Source: Myxococcales bacterium
Lineage (GTDB): Bacteria; Myxococcota_A; Polyangia; Haliangiales; Haliangiaceae
DNA length: 64,000 nt
Reading direction: 5' to 3'
Assembly (NCBI GenBank): GCA_028287135.1
Contig: JAQBQE010000001.1
Location: 1-64,000, forward strand
A model generated the notes under the pieces. That model made no database searches. It saw only the letters and a list, made by a program, of their open reading frames with translations, and was not told the origin of the DNA. Shown here piece after piece: positions 20,325 through 31,400 of this stretch (position 1 is its first letter; each line of letters begins with the position of its first letter). The translations under genes and the position numbers were made by a program.

Positions 20325-23180
20325 ATGTCTCGTGATGTCCTCGAGCTCGCGACGTCCCTCGGTTATCTCGACGAGCTGTACCGGCAGTACCGGGATCAAC
20401 CCGCCGAGATCGATCCGAGCTGGCACGACCTGCTCGCGGATGGCCACGGAACAGGCCCGAACGGGGGCCACGGCACCAACGGTCATGGCACCAACGGCCA
20501 TGGCACCAACGGCGCCAGCGCTGCGATCGCTGCACCGGCGACCGCATCGTCGGTGACGCGCTCCACCTTGCCCGCCTACGGGAGGCCGGACATCGTCTCG
20601 ATGCAGCCGGTCGTCACCCAGGGCGTGCCATCGGTGTGGCCGCTGGTCAACGCGTTCCGCAGCCGCGGCCACTTCGCCGCCAACCTCGATCCGCTCGGGC
20701 TGCTCGAGACCCCGAAGATCAGCGAGCTCGATCCGGCGACGTGGGGCTTCTCGCCGCGTGACCTCGACCGCGTGATCGAGCCGACCGGTGTCCATGGGAT
20801 GCCGAGGGCGACGCTGAGGGAGCTGGTGGCCCACCTCCAGAAGATCTACGCGGAGTCGGTCGGCCTCGAGTTCATGCACATCTCATCGCCATCGCGCAGG
20901 TCGTGGCTCGCCGAGCGGATGGAGACCCAGCACGAGCGCCCGCTGTCGACCGAGGTGCGTACGCGGATCCTCGCGCTGCTGATCAATGCCGAACAGTTCG
21001 AGCGGTTCTGCCACACGAAGTATCCCGGCACGAAGCGGTTCAGCCTCGAGGGCTCGGAGAGCCTGATTCCGCTGCTCGACCTCGTGTTGACCGACGGTGC
21101 CGAGCTCGGCGCGATCGAAGCCGTGCTCGGGATGGCGCACCGTGGTCGGCTCACGACGATCGAGCAGATCCTGCGTCGCCCGGCACGTGACCTGTTCGGT
21201 CACTTCGAGGATGTCGAGCCCGAGAAGGCAATGGGTGGCGGCGACGTCAAGTACCACCTCGGGTTCTCGACCGACCGGACCGATCCGCACGGACATTCGA
21301 TGCACGTCTCGCTCGCGTTCAACCCGAGTCACCTCGAGGCGGTGGATCCCGTGGTGACCGGCCGCGTGCGTGCGAAGCAGACGCGTCACGGAGACGTCGA
21401 GCATCGCCGCGTGATGGGCGTACTCGTCCACGGCGACGCGGCGTTCGCAGGGCAGGGCCTGGTCGCCGAGACCCTGCAGCTGTCGAGCTTGCCCGGTTAC
21501 CGAACCGGCGGGACCGTGCACGTGATCGTCAACAACCAGGTCGGCTTCACCGCGTCCCCCGCGGAGCAGCGTTCGACCCCGTACTGCACCGACATCGCCA
21601 AGATGCTCGAATGCCCGATCTGGCACGTCAACGGCGAGGACCTCGACGCGCTCGCCCACGTCGTCGACATCGCGTGCGAGTACCGCGCGCAGTTCGCGTC
21701 GGACGTCGTCATCGACATGTACTGCTATCGCAAGTACGGCCACAACGAGAACGACGAGCCGAGCTTCACGCAGCCGCTGATGTACGACCGGATCAAGCAG
21801 AAGGCGTCGCCGGTCGAGGTGTACTCGCGCCACCTGATCGAGCAGGGAGTGGTGTCGCCCGAGGACGTCACCGCGATGACGCAGCGCCGCGTCGCCGAGC
21901 TCGAGACCGAGCTCGAGGCAGCGAAGGCTACGAAGCAGCGCCCCGATGCACCGACGATGACCGCGATGTGGCGCGGCTACCGCGGCGGCATCACCGAGCA
22001 TCCGGTCGATGCCGACAGCAAGGTCCCGCGCGCGCTCCTCGCGCACATCGCGGAATCGATGACCGAGCTCCCGGATGGCTTCACGCCGCATCCCAAGATC
22101 GAGCGCCTGTTCACGCAGCGCGCGGAGATGGGTCGTGGCGAGCGGCAGGTCGACTGGGGTATGGCCGAGCTCCTCGCGTACGGTTCGCTGCTCTACCAGG
22201 GCATGAACGTGCGGCTCAGCGGACAAGACTGCTCGCGCGGTACGTTCAGCCACCGCCACGCGATCGTCACCGACATCAAGACCGGCCGTGAGCACCTCGT
22301 CCTCGGGGGACTGCATCCCGATCAGGGCCAGTGTCGGATCTACGATTCGCCACTCTCCGAGGCGGGTGTCCTCGGCTTCGAGTTCGGATTCTCGCTCGAC
22401 TATCCCGATGCGCTCGTGATGTGGGAGGCGCAGTTCGGGGACTTCGTGAACGGCGCGCAGGTGATCATCGATCAGTTCATCACGTCGTCCGAGGACAAGT
22501 GGAAGCGCCTGTCGGGCCTCGTGCTGCTGCTTCCGCACGGCTACGAAGGGCAGGGACCCGAGCACTCGAGCGCGCGGCTCGAGCGCTTCCTCGAGGCATG
22601 CGGTGAGCACAATATCCAGGTCGCGCAGCCGACGACGCCGGCGCAGATGTTCCACCTCCTGCGCGAGCAGCAGCTGCGGAACGCCCGCAAGCCGCTGGTC
22701 GTGATGACCCCGAAGAGCCTGCTGCGGCTCCCGGCGGCGACGTCGCACCTCGACGAGCTCGCGACCGGCAAGTTCGAGCGCGTCCTCCACGACAAGGACG
22801 CCGATCCGGCCAAGGTGACGCGCCTCCTGGTGTGCACCGGCAAGATCTATTACGAGCTGTTCGAGGAGCGCGCCCGGCGCGGAGATCCGACGGTCGCGAT
22901 CGTCCGGATCGAGAAGCTCTACCCGTGGTGGGAGCACCTGGTGGCGGCGGCGACGACCGAGAAGTACAGCAAGCTCGAGGACCTGTTCTGGGTCCAGGAC
23001 GAGCCTTGCAACATGGGAGCGGGCAACTTCGTCACGCCGCGCCTGAATGCCCTGCTCGCCGGCAAGCCCATCAGGTACGACTTCATCGGCCGCGCCGAGA
23101 GTGCAAGCCCTGCGACCGGCTCACACAAGGCGCACGTGCTCGAGCAGCAGCAGATCCTCAAGCAGGCGTTCGATCGTTAA
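20325..23180 (+). CDS. sucA: 2-oxoglutarate dehydrogenase E1 component
   Basis: 951 residues, typical for homodimeric SucA. The N-terminal E2-binding peptide region has LGYLDELYRQYRDQPAEIDPSWHDLL, then a Gly/Thr/Asn/His repeat (GTNGHGTNGHGTNG, about 50-63). Further landmarks are RSRGHFAANLDPLGL (about 111-125), FSLEGSESLIPLLD, GMAHRGRLTTI, GGDVKYHLG, AFNPSHLEAVDPVV, GDAAFAGQGLVAETLQLS, VNNQVGFTASP and HNENDEPSFTQP. These form the thiamine diphosphate and 2-oxoglutarate sites. It decarboxylates 2-oxoglutarate in the TCA cycle and succinylates lipoyl-SucB. The sucB gene follows after 64 bases. E3 is presumably the lpdA product at 3.5-5 kb. Confidence 0.97.
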   Translation: MSRDVLELATSLGYLDELYRQYRDQPAEIDPSWHDLLADGHGTGPNGGHGTNGHGTNGHGTNGASAAIAAPATASSVTRSTLPAYGRPDIVSMQPVVTQGVPSVWPLVNAFRSRGHFAANLDPLGLLETPKISELDPATWGFSPRDLDRVIEPTGVHGMPRATLRELVAHLQKIYAESVGLEFMHISSPSRRSWLAERMETQHERPLSTEVRTRILALLINAEQFERFCHTKYPGTKRFSLEGSESLIPLLDLVLTDGAELGAIEAVLGMAHRGRLTTIEQILRRPARDLFGHFEDVEPEKAMGGGDVKYHLGFSTDRTDPHGHSMHVSLAFNPSHLEAVDPVVTGRVRAKQTRHGDVEHRRVMGVLVHGDAAFAGQGLVAETLQLSSLPGYRTGGTVHVIVNNQVGFTASPAEQRSTPYCTDIAKMLECPIWHVNGEDLDALAHVVDIACEYRAQFASDVVIDMYCYRKYGHNENDEPSFTQPLMYDRIKQKASPVEVYSRHLIEQGVVSPEDVTAMTQRRVAELETELEAAKATKQRPDAPTMTAMWRGYRGGITEHPVDADSKVPRALLAHIAESMTELPDGFTPHPKIERLFTQRAEMGRGERQVDWGMAELLAYGSLLYQGMNVRLSGQDCSRGTFSHRHAIVTDIKTGREHLVLGGLHPDQGQCRIYDSPLSEAGVLGFEFGFSLDYPDALVMWEAQFGDFVNGAQVIIDQFITSSEDKWKRLSGLVLLLPHGYEGQGPEHSSARLERFLEACGEHNIQVAQPTTPAQMFHLLREQQLRNARKPLVVMTPKSLLRLPAATSHLDELATGKFERVLHDKDADPAKVTRLLVCTGKIYYELFEERARRGDPTVAIVRIEKLYPWWEHLVAAATTEKYSKLEDLFWVQDEPCNMGAGNFVTPRLNALLAGKPIRYDFIGRAESASPATGSHKAHVLEQQQILKQAFDR

Positions 23181-23244
23181 ATCACTGCGCAAGACGCCGT
23201 CACGTGCGGGCGAGACGACCGATCCGAGGTAGCATGCGCGCCAT

Positions 23245-24513
23245 ATGGCTGATCTGGTCGTACCCCAGCTAGGCGAATCGATCTCGGAAGCGGTCGTTGC
23301 GCGCTGGCTCAAACAGGTCGGTGAGACCGTGGCTGCTGACGAGCCGATCGCAGAGCTCGAGACGGACAAGATCACGGTCCAGCTGCCGTCGCCCGTGGCC
23401 GGTGTGCTCACCGAGCAGCGCGCGAAGGTCGGCGCGACCGTCAAGGTCGGCGAGGTGATCGGTGGTGTCGACGCGAGCGCTGTCGCCAAGGCAGCACCGG
23501 CCGCCGCGAAGCCTGCCGAGGCAAAGCCCGCCGAGGCGAAGCCCGCCGAGCCCAAGCCGGCCGTCGGGAAGGCGATCGCTCCGCCGAACCAACCGACCGG
23601 GCGCCAACCGGCCGTGGGGGCAGGGATGGCAGCGGCCGCCGTGCCGGCGCGCGGCGGTAATGGCCAGTCGCTCGACAAGGATGCGCTGCTCAAGCTGACG
23701 CCGTCCCAGCGTGCGCAGGCCCGCGAGGTCGGCTCGATCCCGAAGGCGGCCCCGACGGGCGCGCCCGCCGCAGCGAGCGGACCGAACGACGAAGCGCGGC
23801 TCCAGCGCGTCGATCCGCGCGACGAGGTCGTGCCGATGTCTCCGCTGCGCAAGCGCGTCGCCGAGCGCCTCGTCCAGGCACAGCACGAGAGCGCCTCGCT
23901 GACGACCTTCAACGAGGTCGACATGACGGCGGTCATGGAGCTTCGCAGCAAGTACAAGGACAGCTTCGAGAAGACCCACGGCGTGAAGCTCGGCTTCATG
24001 TCGTTCTTCGCGAAGGCGTGTGTCTACGCGTGCAAGCTGTACCCCGGGATCAACGCCGAGGTGATCGGCGGCAGCATCGTCTACAAGAAGCACTACGACT
24101 TCGGGATCGCGGTCTCGACGCCGAAGGGCCTGGTCGTCCCGGTGCTTCGCGATGTCGACGCGCTGTCGTTCGCCGGCATCGAGAAGGGCATCCTCGACCT
24201 GGCCGAGCGTGCGAAGACCGGCAAGCTCGGCCTCGAGGATCTGAGCAACGGTACGTTCAGCATCACGAACGGTGGGATCTACGGGTCGATGATGTCGACG
24301 CCGCTGCTCAACTACCCGCAGACGGGCATCCTCGGGATGCACAACATCGTCAAGCGCGCGGTCGTGATCGCTGACGAGATCAAGATCCGTCCGATGATGT
24401 ACCTCGCCCTGTCGTACGACCACCGCGTCGTCGACGGCAAGGAAGCCGTCTCGTTCCTCGTTGCGGTCAAGGATCGCCTCGAGGCGCCCGACCGCATGCT
24501 GATCGAAGTCTGA
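23245..24513 (+). CDS. sucB: 2-oxoglutarate dehydrogenase E2, dihydrolipoamide succinyltransferase
   Basis: 422 residues. The lipoyl domain occupies 1-76 with ETDKI (K42) and the OGDH-type opening [14 protein letters not shown] Lys/Pro/Ala linker of [15 protein letters not shown] type follows. The catalytic domain starts around residue 190 ([32 protein letters not shown]) and ends with [13 protein letters not shown], His393 and Asp397. The stretch where the peripheral-subunit-binding domain is expected (about 140-170, [17 protein letters not shown]) lacks the usual AxxxAxxxGxD and GGRI signature, so E3 docking may be unusual. It transfers succinyl to CoA. The gene ends one base from the convergent lipoprotein gene. 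Confidence 0.95.
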   Translation: MADLVVPQLGESISEAVVARWLKQVGETVAADEPIAELETDKITVQLPSPVAGVLTEQRAKVGATVKVGEVIGGVDASAVAKAAPAAAKPAEAKPAEAKPAEPKPAVGKAIAPPNQPTGRQPAVGAGMAAAAVPARGGNGQSLDKDALLKLTPSQRAQAREVGSIPKAAPTGAPAAASGPNDEARLQRVDPRDEVVPMSPLRKRVAERLVQAQHESASLTTFNEVDMTAVMELRSKYKDSFEKTHGVKLGFMSFFAKACVYACKLYPGINAEVIGGSIVYKKHYDFGIAVSTPKGLVVPVLRDVDALSFAGIEKGILDLAERAKTGKLGLEDLSNGTFSITNGGIYGSMMSTPLLNYPQTGILGMHNIVKRAVVIADEIKIRPMMYLALSYDHRVVDGKEAVSFLVAVKDRLEAPDRMLIEV

Positions 24514-24514
24514 G

Positions 24515-25873
24515 TCAGCGCACCGGGCGAACGACGATCGCGGACCCGGCGAAGGGATCCGTGGGCGCGGGCAGGGAGGCATCGCCGACGGCCAGCGTGG
24601 CCGTGTGCGCGACGCCCGCGACAAACCCGCCGGCGACCTCGGCGAGCGCTGCGACCTCCTCGCGGCCGGGGCCACTGACCTCCCACTGATCGACGATCAC
24701 GCCGTTCGGGTCGAGCGCGGCCAGGAACGCGTCGTCCCCACCGGCGGCCGTGATCGTCCGATCTCCCAGGCGCATGGAGCCCGAATAGAACCCGGCGACG
24801 ACGATCCGATCGCCCGCAGCGGTGATCGCGCGCAGGCCATCGAACTCGGGACCGCCGAGGAGGATCGCGTGACTCGCGGTGCCGTCCTTGGTCCACCAGG
24901 CGACCAGGCCATCCGCGAGACCCTGCGCGACGAGATCTGCGCCACCGACATGGACCACGTCGCGCGCGCTGGCCGCGACCACGACCCGCCCGGCGCCATC
25001 GATCGCGACGCCCGCGACGGTGTCCGCCAGCTTGCCGCCGAACGTCGCCGCCCACACGCGGCCGCCGCTGGGATCGAGCGACGCGACGAACACGTCGCCG
25101 TACGGGGACTTCTCGTCGAACGCCGGCAGTGGTTGCCCGAGGAGATCGGCACCCGCGCCGAACGTGCCGGCGATCGCGATCTGAGGGCCGCGCACGGCGA
25201 CCCCCTGCACGGCATCAGCGCCGCCGCCACCGAGGCGCACCAGCCACGCGACCGTGCCGGTCTTGGTCAGCTTGGCCACGAAGCCATCGGACCGGCCACC
25301 ACTCGCGACGACGCGGTCCGCCGCGCGCAGTGATCCGCTGAACGAGCCCGCGACCAGCACGCCCTCGGAGGATGCGGCCATCGCACTGACGACGACCCAT
25401 TCGCTGGCGTCGAGGGCGACGCGCCACGCGCGCCGGCCGTGCGTGGCATCGAGCGCAACGATCGCCGCGCCGGGCTCGCCGCCGACGCTCGCGGGCTGGG
25501 GCGGGTGTTCGTCGTCGCCGACGCGGCCGGTTCCCGACAACGCGGCGAACACGAGGTCACCCGCCGCGGCGAGCGGGCCGCCTTCACCGGTGAGCGTCCG
25601 ATCCCACAGAGAGGTCGCACCGCGCCGCGCCTCGATCGTGGTCCACGGGATCGGCGCGGTGATGCCGAGGTCGGCGTTCACCGGCTTGACGAGCGTCACC
25701 GCCGCGTAGGTGCGCGTGCCATCGCTGGCAACACCCCGCACGGATCCACCACCGCGACCCGTCGCGGCGGTGAGGGGCTCGGCCGCAGACACACGAGGTG
25801 TGCGCGGACCTGGACAGCCCAGGGAGAGACTACAAACGGAAGCGATCGCAGCGAGCGACGCGCGCCCGCTCAT
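24515..25873 (-). CDS. Lipoprotein with beta-propeller (SBBP-like) repeats
   Basis: 452 residues. The signal MSGRASLAAIASVCSLSLGC ends in lipobox LSLGC with Cys20. The mature protein contains at least six repeats of the type GTVAWLVRLGGGGADAVQGVAVRGPQIAIAGTF, GGRVWAATFGGKLADTVAGVAIDGAGRVVVAAS and GTASHAILLGGPEFDGLRAITAAGDRIVVAGFYSG. These are the SBBP-type blades common in myxobacterial exported proteins. Such propellers usually bind partners or sense ligands and have no conserved catalytic residues. No enzymatic domain is visible. It lies convergent to sucB and ends 8 bases from the rpmB stop region on the same strand. Confidence 0.78.
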   Translation of the reverse strand: MSGRASLAAIASVCSLSLGCPGPRTPRVSAAEPLTAATGRGGGSVRGVASDGTRTYAAVTLVKPVNADLGITAPIPWTTIEARRGATSLWDRTLTGEGGPLAAAGDLVFAALSGTGRVGDDEHPPQPASVGGEPGAAIVALDATHGRRAWRVALDASEWVVVSAMAASSEGVLVAGSFSGSLRAADRVVASGGRSDGFVAKLTKTGTVAWLVRLGGGGADAVQGVAVRGPQIAIAGTFGAGADLLGQPLPAFDEKSPYGDVFVASLDPSGGRVWAATFGGKLADTVAGVAIDGAGRVVVAASARDVVHVGGADLVAQGLADGLVAWWTKDGTASHAILLGGPEFDGLRAITAAGDRIVVAGFYSGSMRLGDRTITAAGGDDAFLAALDPNGVIVDQWEVSGPGREEVAALAEVAGGFVAGVAHTATLAVGDASLPAPTDPFAGSAIVVRPVR

Positions 25874-25881
25874 CGTTCGAT

Positions 25882-26118
25882 CTAGAACTTCTCGCCGCGA
25901 GCACGGAGCTCGGCGAGCACCGTCGGCAGACCGAGCTTGTCGATCCGACGCATTCCGCGCGCGGACACCCGAAGGTTGATCCAGCGCTTCTCGTCCTCGA
26001 GCCAGAACCTCTTGTTCATGAGGTTGACCTCGAAGCGCCGCTTGGTGTGGCGGTTCGAGTGGCTGACGTTACAGCCGACGAGCGGCTTCTTCCCGGTGAC
26101 CTGACATACGCGCGACAT
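25882..26118 (-). CDS. rpmB: 50S ribosomal protein L28
   Basis: 78 residues from [33 protein letters not shown]. The ORF track start lies upstream inside rpmG and is rejected. The [11 protein letters not shown] opening, [11 protein letters not shown] and the C-terminal [15 protein letters not shown] are hallmarks of L28. Cys5 and Cys16 may be remnants of a zinc-binding form. The ribosome site AAGGAG overlaps the rpmG stop codon 8 bases upstream of the ATG, so the two ribosomal genes are coupled. Confidence 0.97.
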   Translation of the reverse strand: MSRVCQVTGKKPLVGCNVSHSNRHTKRRFEVNLMNKRFWLEDEKRWINLRVSARGMRRIDKLGLPTVLAELRARGEKF

Positions 26119-26131
26119 GGGGCACGTCTCC

Positions 26132-26305
26132 TTAGATCTTCGACTCTTTGAATTCGACGTGCTTACGGACAACGGGGTCGTACTTCTTCAGTACGAGCTT
26201 GTCCGGCGTGCGCTTGCGGTTCTTCGACGTCGTGTAGAAGAAGCCGGTATCGGCGGTCGACACGAGCCGAATGAGCTCGCGTCCTGATTTAGACTTCTTG
26301 GCCAT
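26132..26305 (-). CDS. rpmG: 50S ribosomal protein L33
   Basis: 57 residues, too short for the ORF track: [19 protein letters not shown], then [24 protein letters not shown] and [13 protein letters not shown]. GFFYTTxKNRxxTxxKLxLxKYDP is the L33 signature. It is the cysteine-free form that does not bind zinc. It is a small basic protein near the E site of the large subunit. It precedes rpmB by 13 bases; pairing of L33 and L28 is a frequent bacterial arrangement. Confidence 0.97.
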   Translation of the reverse strand: MAKKSKSGRELIRLVSTADTGFFYTTSKNRKRTPDKLVLKKYDPVVRKHVEFKESKI

Positions 26306-26425
26306 GGCAGTACTCCGGGGACGGACTTATGGCATGCCCCGCGCGAGCTTGGCAAGCCCCTTGGGCACGCGCAACGGCAGTTCCCGGGCAAACCTCCTCG
26401 GCGAGGTTCGCAGAACCGTAAGTCC

Positions 26426-28273
26426 TCACGTCTTCACGGGTTCCTCGGGGGCCGCGGGCGGAGTTTCTCCGCTCGAGAGCACCGTCTTGATCTGCTGACC
26501 GGCCAGGTCGGCGATCGCCACCCCGGGCAAGGTGGTGGTCTTGCGCTTGGCGCGGCGCTGCTCGATCGCCATCGCGACGATGGTCATGTCATCGCCCTGG
26601 GTCTGATCGGCGGCGTGGCTATCGAGGTCGGCAAGGATCGCCTTCACGACCTCCTCGGAGCTGCCGCGCGCGGTCCGGATGCGGCGCGAGAGCCGGGACA
26701 GGCCGTACTCGTTGCCCTTGCCGTCACGCGCTTCGAGGATGCCGTCCGACACCATGATCAACATGTCGCCGGGAAGCAGCTGCACGCGCGCTTCGCCCGC
26801 CTCGAGCTCGGGCGTGACGCCGAGCGGTGGCGTGTGGGCGCGCTCGGCCTGGAGAGGGAACACGCGGTCGCCGCGGCGGAGCAGGGGCACGCAGTGGCCG
26901 GCGTTGGTGAATACCAGCGTGCGGCTGTCGAGATCGTAGATGCAGTAGACGAGGGTCGCGAACATGCCGTCGTCGCCGAGGCCGACGATCTCCTGGTTGA
27001 CGCGACGGAGCAGCCGCGCCGGCGTCTTCGCGATCGCCGCACGCGAGCGCAGCTCCGACGTCAGCCGCGCCATGTAGAGCGCTGCGCTGATCGCCTTGCC
27101 GGCGACATCTCCGACCGCCACCCCGAGGTGCGACGGGTCGTGCCAGATGAAGTCGTAGAAGTCGCCACCGATCTGATAGGCGGGCTCGTAGTGGACCGCG
27201 AAGTCGAGCCCGACGATCTGCGGGACGCTCGCCGGCAGCAGGCTGCGCTGGATCTGTCGCGCCATGCGGAGGTCGCGCTCGAGGCGGTCGCGCTTCGCGA
27301 GCTGACCTGCGACCCGCGTCGCGTGCATCGCGAGGCCGACCTGCGTGGCGATCGTCTGGAGCAGATCGACATCCTCCTGGCGGAAGCCGATCGACTTGCT
27401 CTCGACGTAGACCACACCGTAATGAGCCCCGTGATAGATGAGCGGCGCACCCATCCGGTTGCCGACGCTCTCGCCGTCGGAGCCCATGCTGCCTTCGCCG
27501 GCCTCGCCGAGCAGCACGCTGCGGTGGTCACTGATCACGTGCTGGATGATCGTCCCCGGGACGCGCAGGTGCCCCGCCTGGCTCTGCGTCTTCGCCGACT
27601 CGGGCTCGGCTTCCTGGGCATACGGGACCAGGTGCTGGCGATGGCGCTGGCACTGCACGCGGAGCTCGCCCGTGCGCTCGTCCTCGACGAGGACGCCGAC
27701 ATCGTCCGCTTGCGGGAATAGCTCGAGCAGCGCGTCGACGACCTTCTGGAGCAACGCCTCGCCGGTATCTGACGACGCGGTCGCGTGGAGGACCTGGGTC
27801 AAGGCGTCGAGCTTTCGCTCGATCAACCGCACCGCGCGCTGGTCCTGGATGTTGACCATCCCGGAGCTGACGAGCGGCAGTCGGCCCGAGCCGAGCTCCT
27901 CGCGGCTGCGGATCAACGCGGCATCGCCGACGTCGACGATGGTGACGGCGTTGCCTTCCGGGAAGCGCGGGGCGGGCGTCACGTCGCGTGCCTCGACGCG
28001 GATCCGGTTGTTCGCGATCAGGATCTCGTCGTCGTGACGGACCGTCGTCGAGTGCTGGACCCGCACGCCGTTGACGTAGGTGCCGTTGTTCGAGCCGAGA
28101 TCCTCGAGCGTCCAGCCGTCGCCGTCCTTCCACAACCGGGCGTGCTGCCGCGAGACGCGCATGTCGGGGACGAACACCTGGCAGTCGGACCGCCGCCCGA
28201 TCACATACTCGCCCTCGCCGAGCTTGAAGCGCCGCCCAGCGATCGGTCCGGCGAGGAAGACCAGCGAGGGCAC
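26426..28273 (-). CDS. FHA-GAF-SpoIIE (PP2C-like) serine phosphatase
   Basis: 615 residues from GTG (VPSLVFLAGPIAGRRFKLG). The ORF track extends far upstream without support. Domain order: FHA (about 1-95, with GRRSDCQVFVPDMRVSRQHARL and LGSNNGTYVNG, both phosphothreonine-binding motifs), a linker, GAF (about 150-325, with DALTQVLHATASSDTG and YGVVYVESKSIGFRQEDVDLLQTIATQVGLAM), a short coiled coil (AGQLAKRDRLERDLRMARQIQRSLLP), then a SpoIIE/RsbU phosphatase (about 345-575, with GGDFYDF, VAVGDVAGKAISAALYMA, LVFTNAGHCVPLL, VSDGILEARD and GDDMTIVAM). Such proteins reverse kinase signalling or act in partner switching. It could oppose the kinase at 61.6 kb. Confidence 0.93.
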   Translation of the reverse strand: MPSLVFLAGPIAGRRFKLGEGEYVIGRRSDCQVFVPDMRVSRQHARLWKDGDGWTLEDLGSNNGTYVNGVRVQHSTTVRHDDEILIANNRIRVEARDVTPAPRFPEGNAVTIVDVGDAALIRSREELGSGRLPLVSSGMVNIQDQRAVRLIERKLDALTQVLHATASSDTGEALLQKVVDALLELFPQADDVGVLVEDERTGELRVQCQRHRQHLVPYAQEAEPESAKTQSQAGHLRVPGTIIQHVISDHRSVLLGEAGEGSMGSDGESVGNRMGAPLIYHGAHYGVVYVESKSIGFRQEDVDLLQTIATQVGLAMHATRVAGQLAKRDRLERDLRMARQIQRSLLPASVPQIVGLDFAVHYEPAYQIGGDFYDFIWHDPSHLGVAVGDVAGKAISAALYMARLTSELRSRAAIAKTPARLLRRVNQEIVGLGDDGMFATLVYCIYDLDSRTLVFTNAGHCVPLLRRGDRVFPLQAERAHTPPLGVTPELEAGEARVQLLPGDMLIMVSDGILEARDGKGNEYGLSRLSRRIRTARGSSEEVVKAILADLDSHAADQTQGDDMTIVAMAIEQRRAKRKTTTLPGVAIADLAGQQIKTVLSSGETPPAAPEEPVKT

Positions 28274-28456
28274 GGTGGCCTTGTAGCACAGGCGACCGCG
28301 CCCAACACGCCGGGATCGCGACGGTTTTTGGTAGGAGTGCGTGAGATCCGCGCCACCGTCGAACACGCGCGATGCGGGATGGGGCGACGCTCTGGCCCAG
28401 TCCCGCGGGGGCTCGTGGCCCTTGACCCGGTGATCCGGGGGCGCTGTACTTCGCCG

Positions 28457-31400
28457 GTGCAGCCGCTCGGTAACTTCATTGGAGGCGCGTTCGTGCCGCC
28501 TTCGGGCAAGGCCCTCGTGTCGCGGAACCCGGCCGCCGATGGCGCCGTGGTGTTCGAGACCGGGTACACGGTCAGCGCGGTCGCGGACGCAGCCGCTGCA
28601 GCGGCGAGCGCGCAGCCCGCGTGGGCCCAGCTGACGCAGGCGCAGCGCGCGAATCACCTCGAGCGGTTCAAGCAGCAGATCGCAGCGCGTGCCGATCAGC
28701 TCGCGGACGCGATCGTGATCGAGACCGGCAAGATCCGCAGCGAGGCCAAGCTCGAGATCCAGACGCTGCTCAATCGCTTCGAGCTGGTGAAGACGGCGAT
28801 GGCGGGCGATCTCAAGCCCGGCCAGGTCGCGCCGGGTGAGCACCTCCGCTACCAGGCGCTCGGCGTCGTCGGTGTGATCGGTCCGTTCAACTATCCGCTG
28901 CACCTGTGTCACGCCCACGTCGTGCCGGCACTGCTCGCGGGCAACACCGTCGTGATCAAGCCGAGCGACATCACGCCGCTGTGCGGTCAACGCTACGCAG
29001 AGGCCGCGCTCGCCGCTGGCTTGCCGCCCGGCGTGCTGAACGTCGTCGTCGGCGGAGGCGAGGTCGGTGCGGCGATGGTCGAGTCACCGCTGCTGCGCGG
29101 GCTGTGCTTCACGGGAAGCTGGACCGTGGGCCGGCGGATCCTCGAGGGCTCGCTCGACCGTCCCGAGCTGCTGGTCGCGCTCGAGATGGGCGGCAAGAAT
29201 GTCTGCGTCGTTCTCGACGATGCAGCGATGCGGCAAGCCGTGCACGAGGTCGCCGTGGGAGCGTATCTGTCGGCCGGGCAGCGCTGTACCGGCACCGAGC
29301 GCGTGCTCGTGCATCGCAAGATCGCGGACCGGTTCATCGCCGGTCTCGCCAAGGTCGCGCGCGAGCTGAGGTTCGGGAATCCCGAGGATCCGAGCGTGTT
29401 CGCAGGTCCGCTCGCCACGTACGGTGCGCTGACCAAGCTCGAGGCGGCGATCGAGACCGGGAAGAAGGGTGGCGCCGAGCCGATCGTCCCCGGTCAGCGG
29501 ATCGCGGGCGGGTACTACCGCACCGCGTCGTTGCACCGGCTCCCCGATGGAGCTCACCACGTCGCGGGCTACACCGACCTCGAGGTGTTCGGTCCCGATC
29601 TGTGCATCGAGGTGATCGATTCCGACGAGGAGGCGATGGCGGTGCTCGAGGCGAGCCCGTACGGGTTCGCGAACTCGGTGTTCACGGGCTCGAAGGCGCG
29701 GTTCGAGCAGTTCTTCGCGCGGACCCGCTCGGGGATCCTGAATCGCAACCGCTCGACCAACCTCGCGAGCCCCAAGCTGCCGTTCGGCGGCGTCGGCAAG
29801 AGCGGCAATCACCGTCCCGCCGGTGCGTGGGCACATCGCAACGTCATCGTTCCGGTCGCCGTCCTCGAGAATCCGATCGGTCCCGTCACCGCACATCCGC
29901 ACCTCGCGGCCCTGCTTCCCCCGTTCGATCTCGAGCGGCTCGAGCAGCAGCACACGCAGGAGGAGACCGCGGAGGCGGTCCGCACGCTGATCGATCTGCC
30001 GCGCCCGATGCACATCCATCGCCCGCTCGGCGGGCGGCTGCCCGAGAGCGAAGGGTTGCTCGCCCGGCTCTACGCCGGCGATCGCGTGCCGCGCGAGAAG
30101 AAGCCGCCGGTGTTCGATCACCTGCGGTCGGCGGGCCCGTGGATGGTCTCGATCGACGCCGAGCCGATGGCGGTGATCGACGGCATGAGCCAGACCGCGA
30201 CGGTGGTCGGCGGGTTTGCCGAGGATCCGGTCGTCCGCGCGTACGTCGAGGGCGAGCTCGGCGACACGCTGGTCGTCAACGAAGACACCGCGATCGGCGA
30301 GACCTGGGCCGCGTCGGAGTACGCGTCGACGCTGCGCCAGCTCGTGCCCGGTCTGCCGCACGTCACGTTCGTGGCGTCGGGTGCCGAGGCCAACGAGAAG
30401 GCGATGGCGCTGTGCAAGATCAACTGCCCCCGCAAGGATGCGACGAAGGTGTTCGCGTTCGAGGGCAGCTTCCATGGCCGCACGCTGCTCGCTCTCCACG
30501 CGACGCACTCGCCGAGCAAGCGCGCACCGTTCGAGATCAAGGGCTACGAGACCGAGTTCGCACCGTTCCCGGTCTGGAACGAGCCCGGCGAGGAGCCGAC
30601 GGCCCCGAGCGGGTTCTACGCCGCGGCAGCGACCGGCGGGATCGACGAGCTGCGCGAGCGGTTCGGCGATGCGAAGGATGATGCACTGCTCGCAGCCGAG
30701 GTCGCGTCGCTCGCGGCGGTGCACGACGCGCTGAAGACGGGCGCGTACACCTGCGTGATCGTCGAGCCGATGCAGTCCGAGGGTGGCGATCGCTACGCGA
30801 CCGAGCGGTTCTTCCGCGCCTTGCGCCTGCTCACTCGCCACCACCAGACGTTCCTCGTGTTCGACGAGGTCCAGGTCGGCTTCGGTCTCGGTGGACCGTT
30901 CGCGTGGCACTCGAAGTTCCGGCTACTCAACTCGCGCGGTCAGCCCGACTATCCCGATGCCGTGACGTTCGCGAAGCGCGCGCAGGTCGGCGTCGTGATG
31001 TCGCGGTTCTCGGATCCCGAGCCGGCGAGTGCGCACAACGCATCGCTCGTGCGCGGCCGGATCCACGCGGACATGGTGTCGACGAGCCACAACGCCGAGC
31101 GCCTCGAGAAGCTCGTGGAGCCGCGGCTCCAGCAGATCGCCCGCGCGTATCCGCACCTGGTCGGTGCACCGCGCGCGACCGGCTATGCGTTCGCGTTCGA
31201 TCTCCCGACCCCGGCGATGCTCGATGCATTCCTCGGCCAGCGGTTCTGGCGCGGTGCCGTCGTGTTCGGTGCGGGCACGCGGACCGCACGCTACCGGCTG
31301 TCCGACAGCTTCCTCGCGCGCGAGATCGACATGCTGTTCGAGACGATCCGTCGCTCTCTATCGTGGCTCGATGCGCACGACGGCAAGAAGCCGCCGGAGT

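Noticed and set aside
20883-22937. 684-codon minus-strand ORF
   Set aside because: Antisense shadow of sucA, with no domain and the composition of a shadow frame.
27785-28456. N-terminal extension of the fusion protein in the ORF track
   Set aside because: This part is antisense to the FHA phosphatase gene and has no domain; the aldehyde dehydrogenase motif LGNFIGG begins right after GTG 28457.
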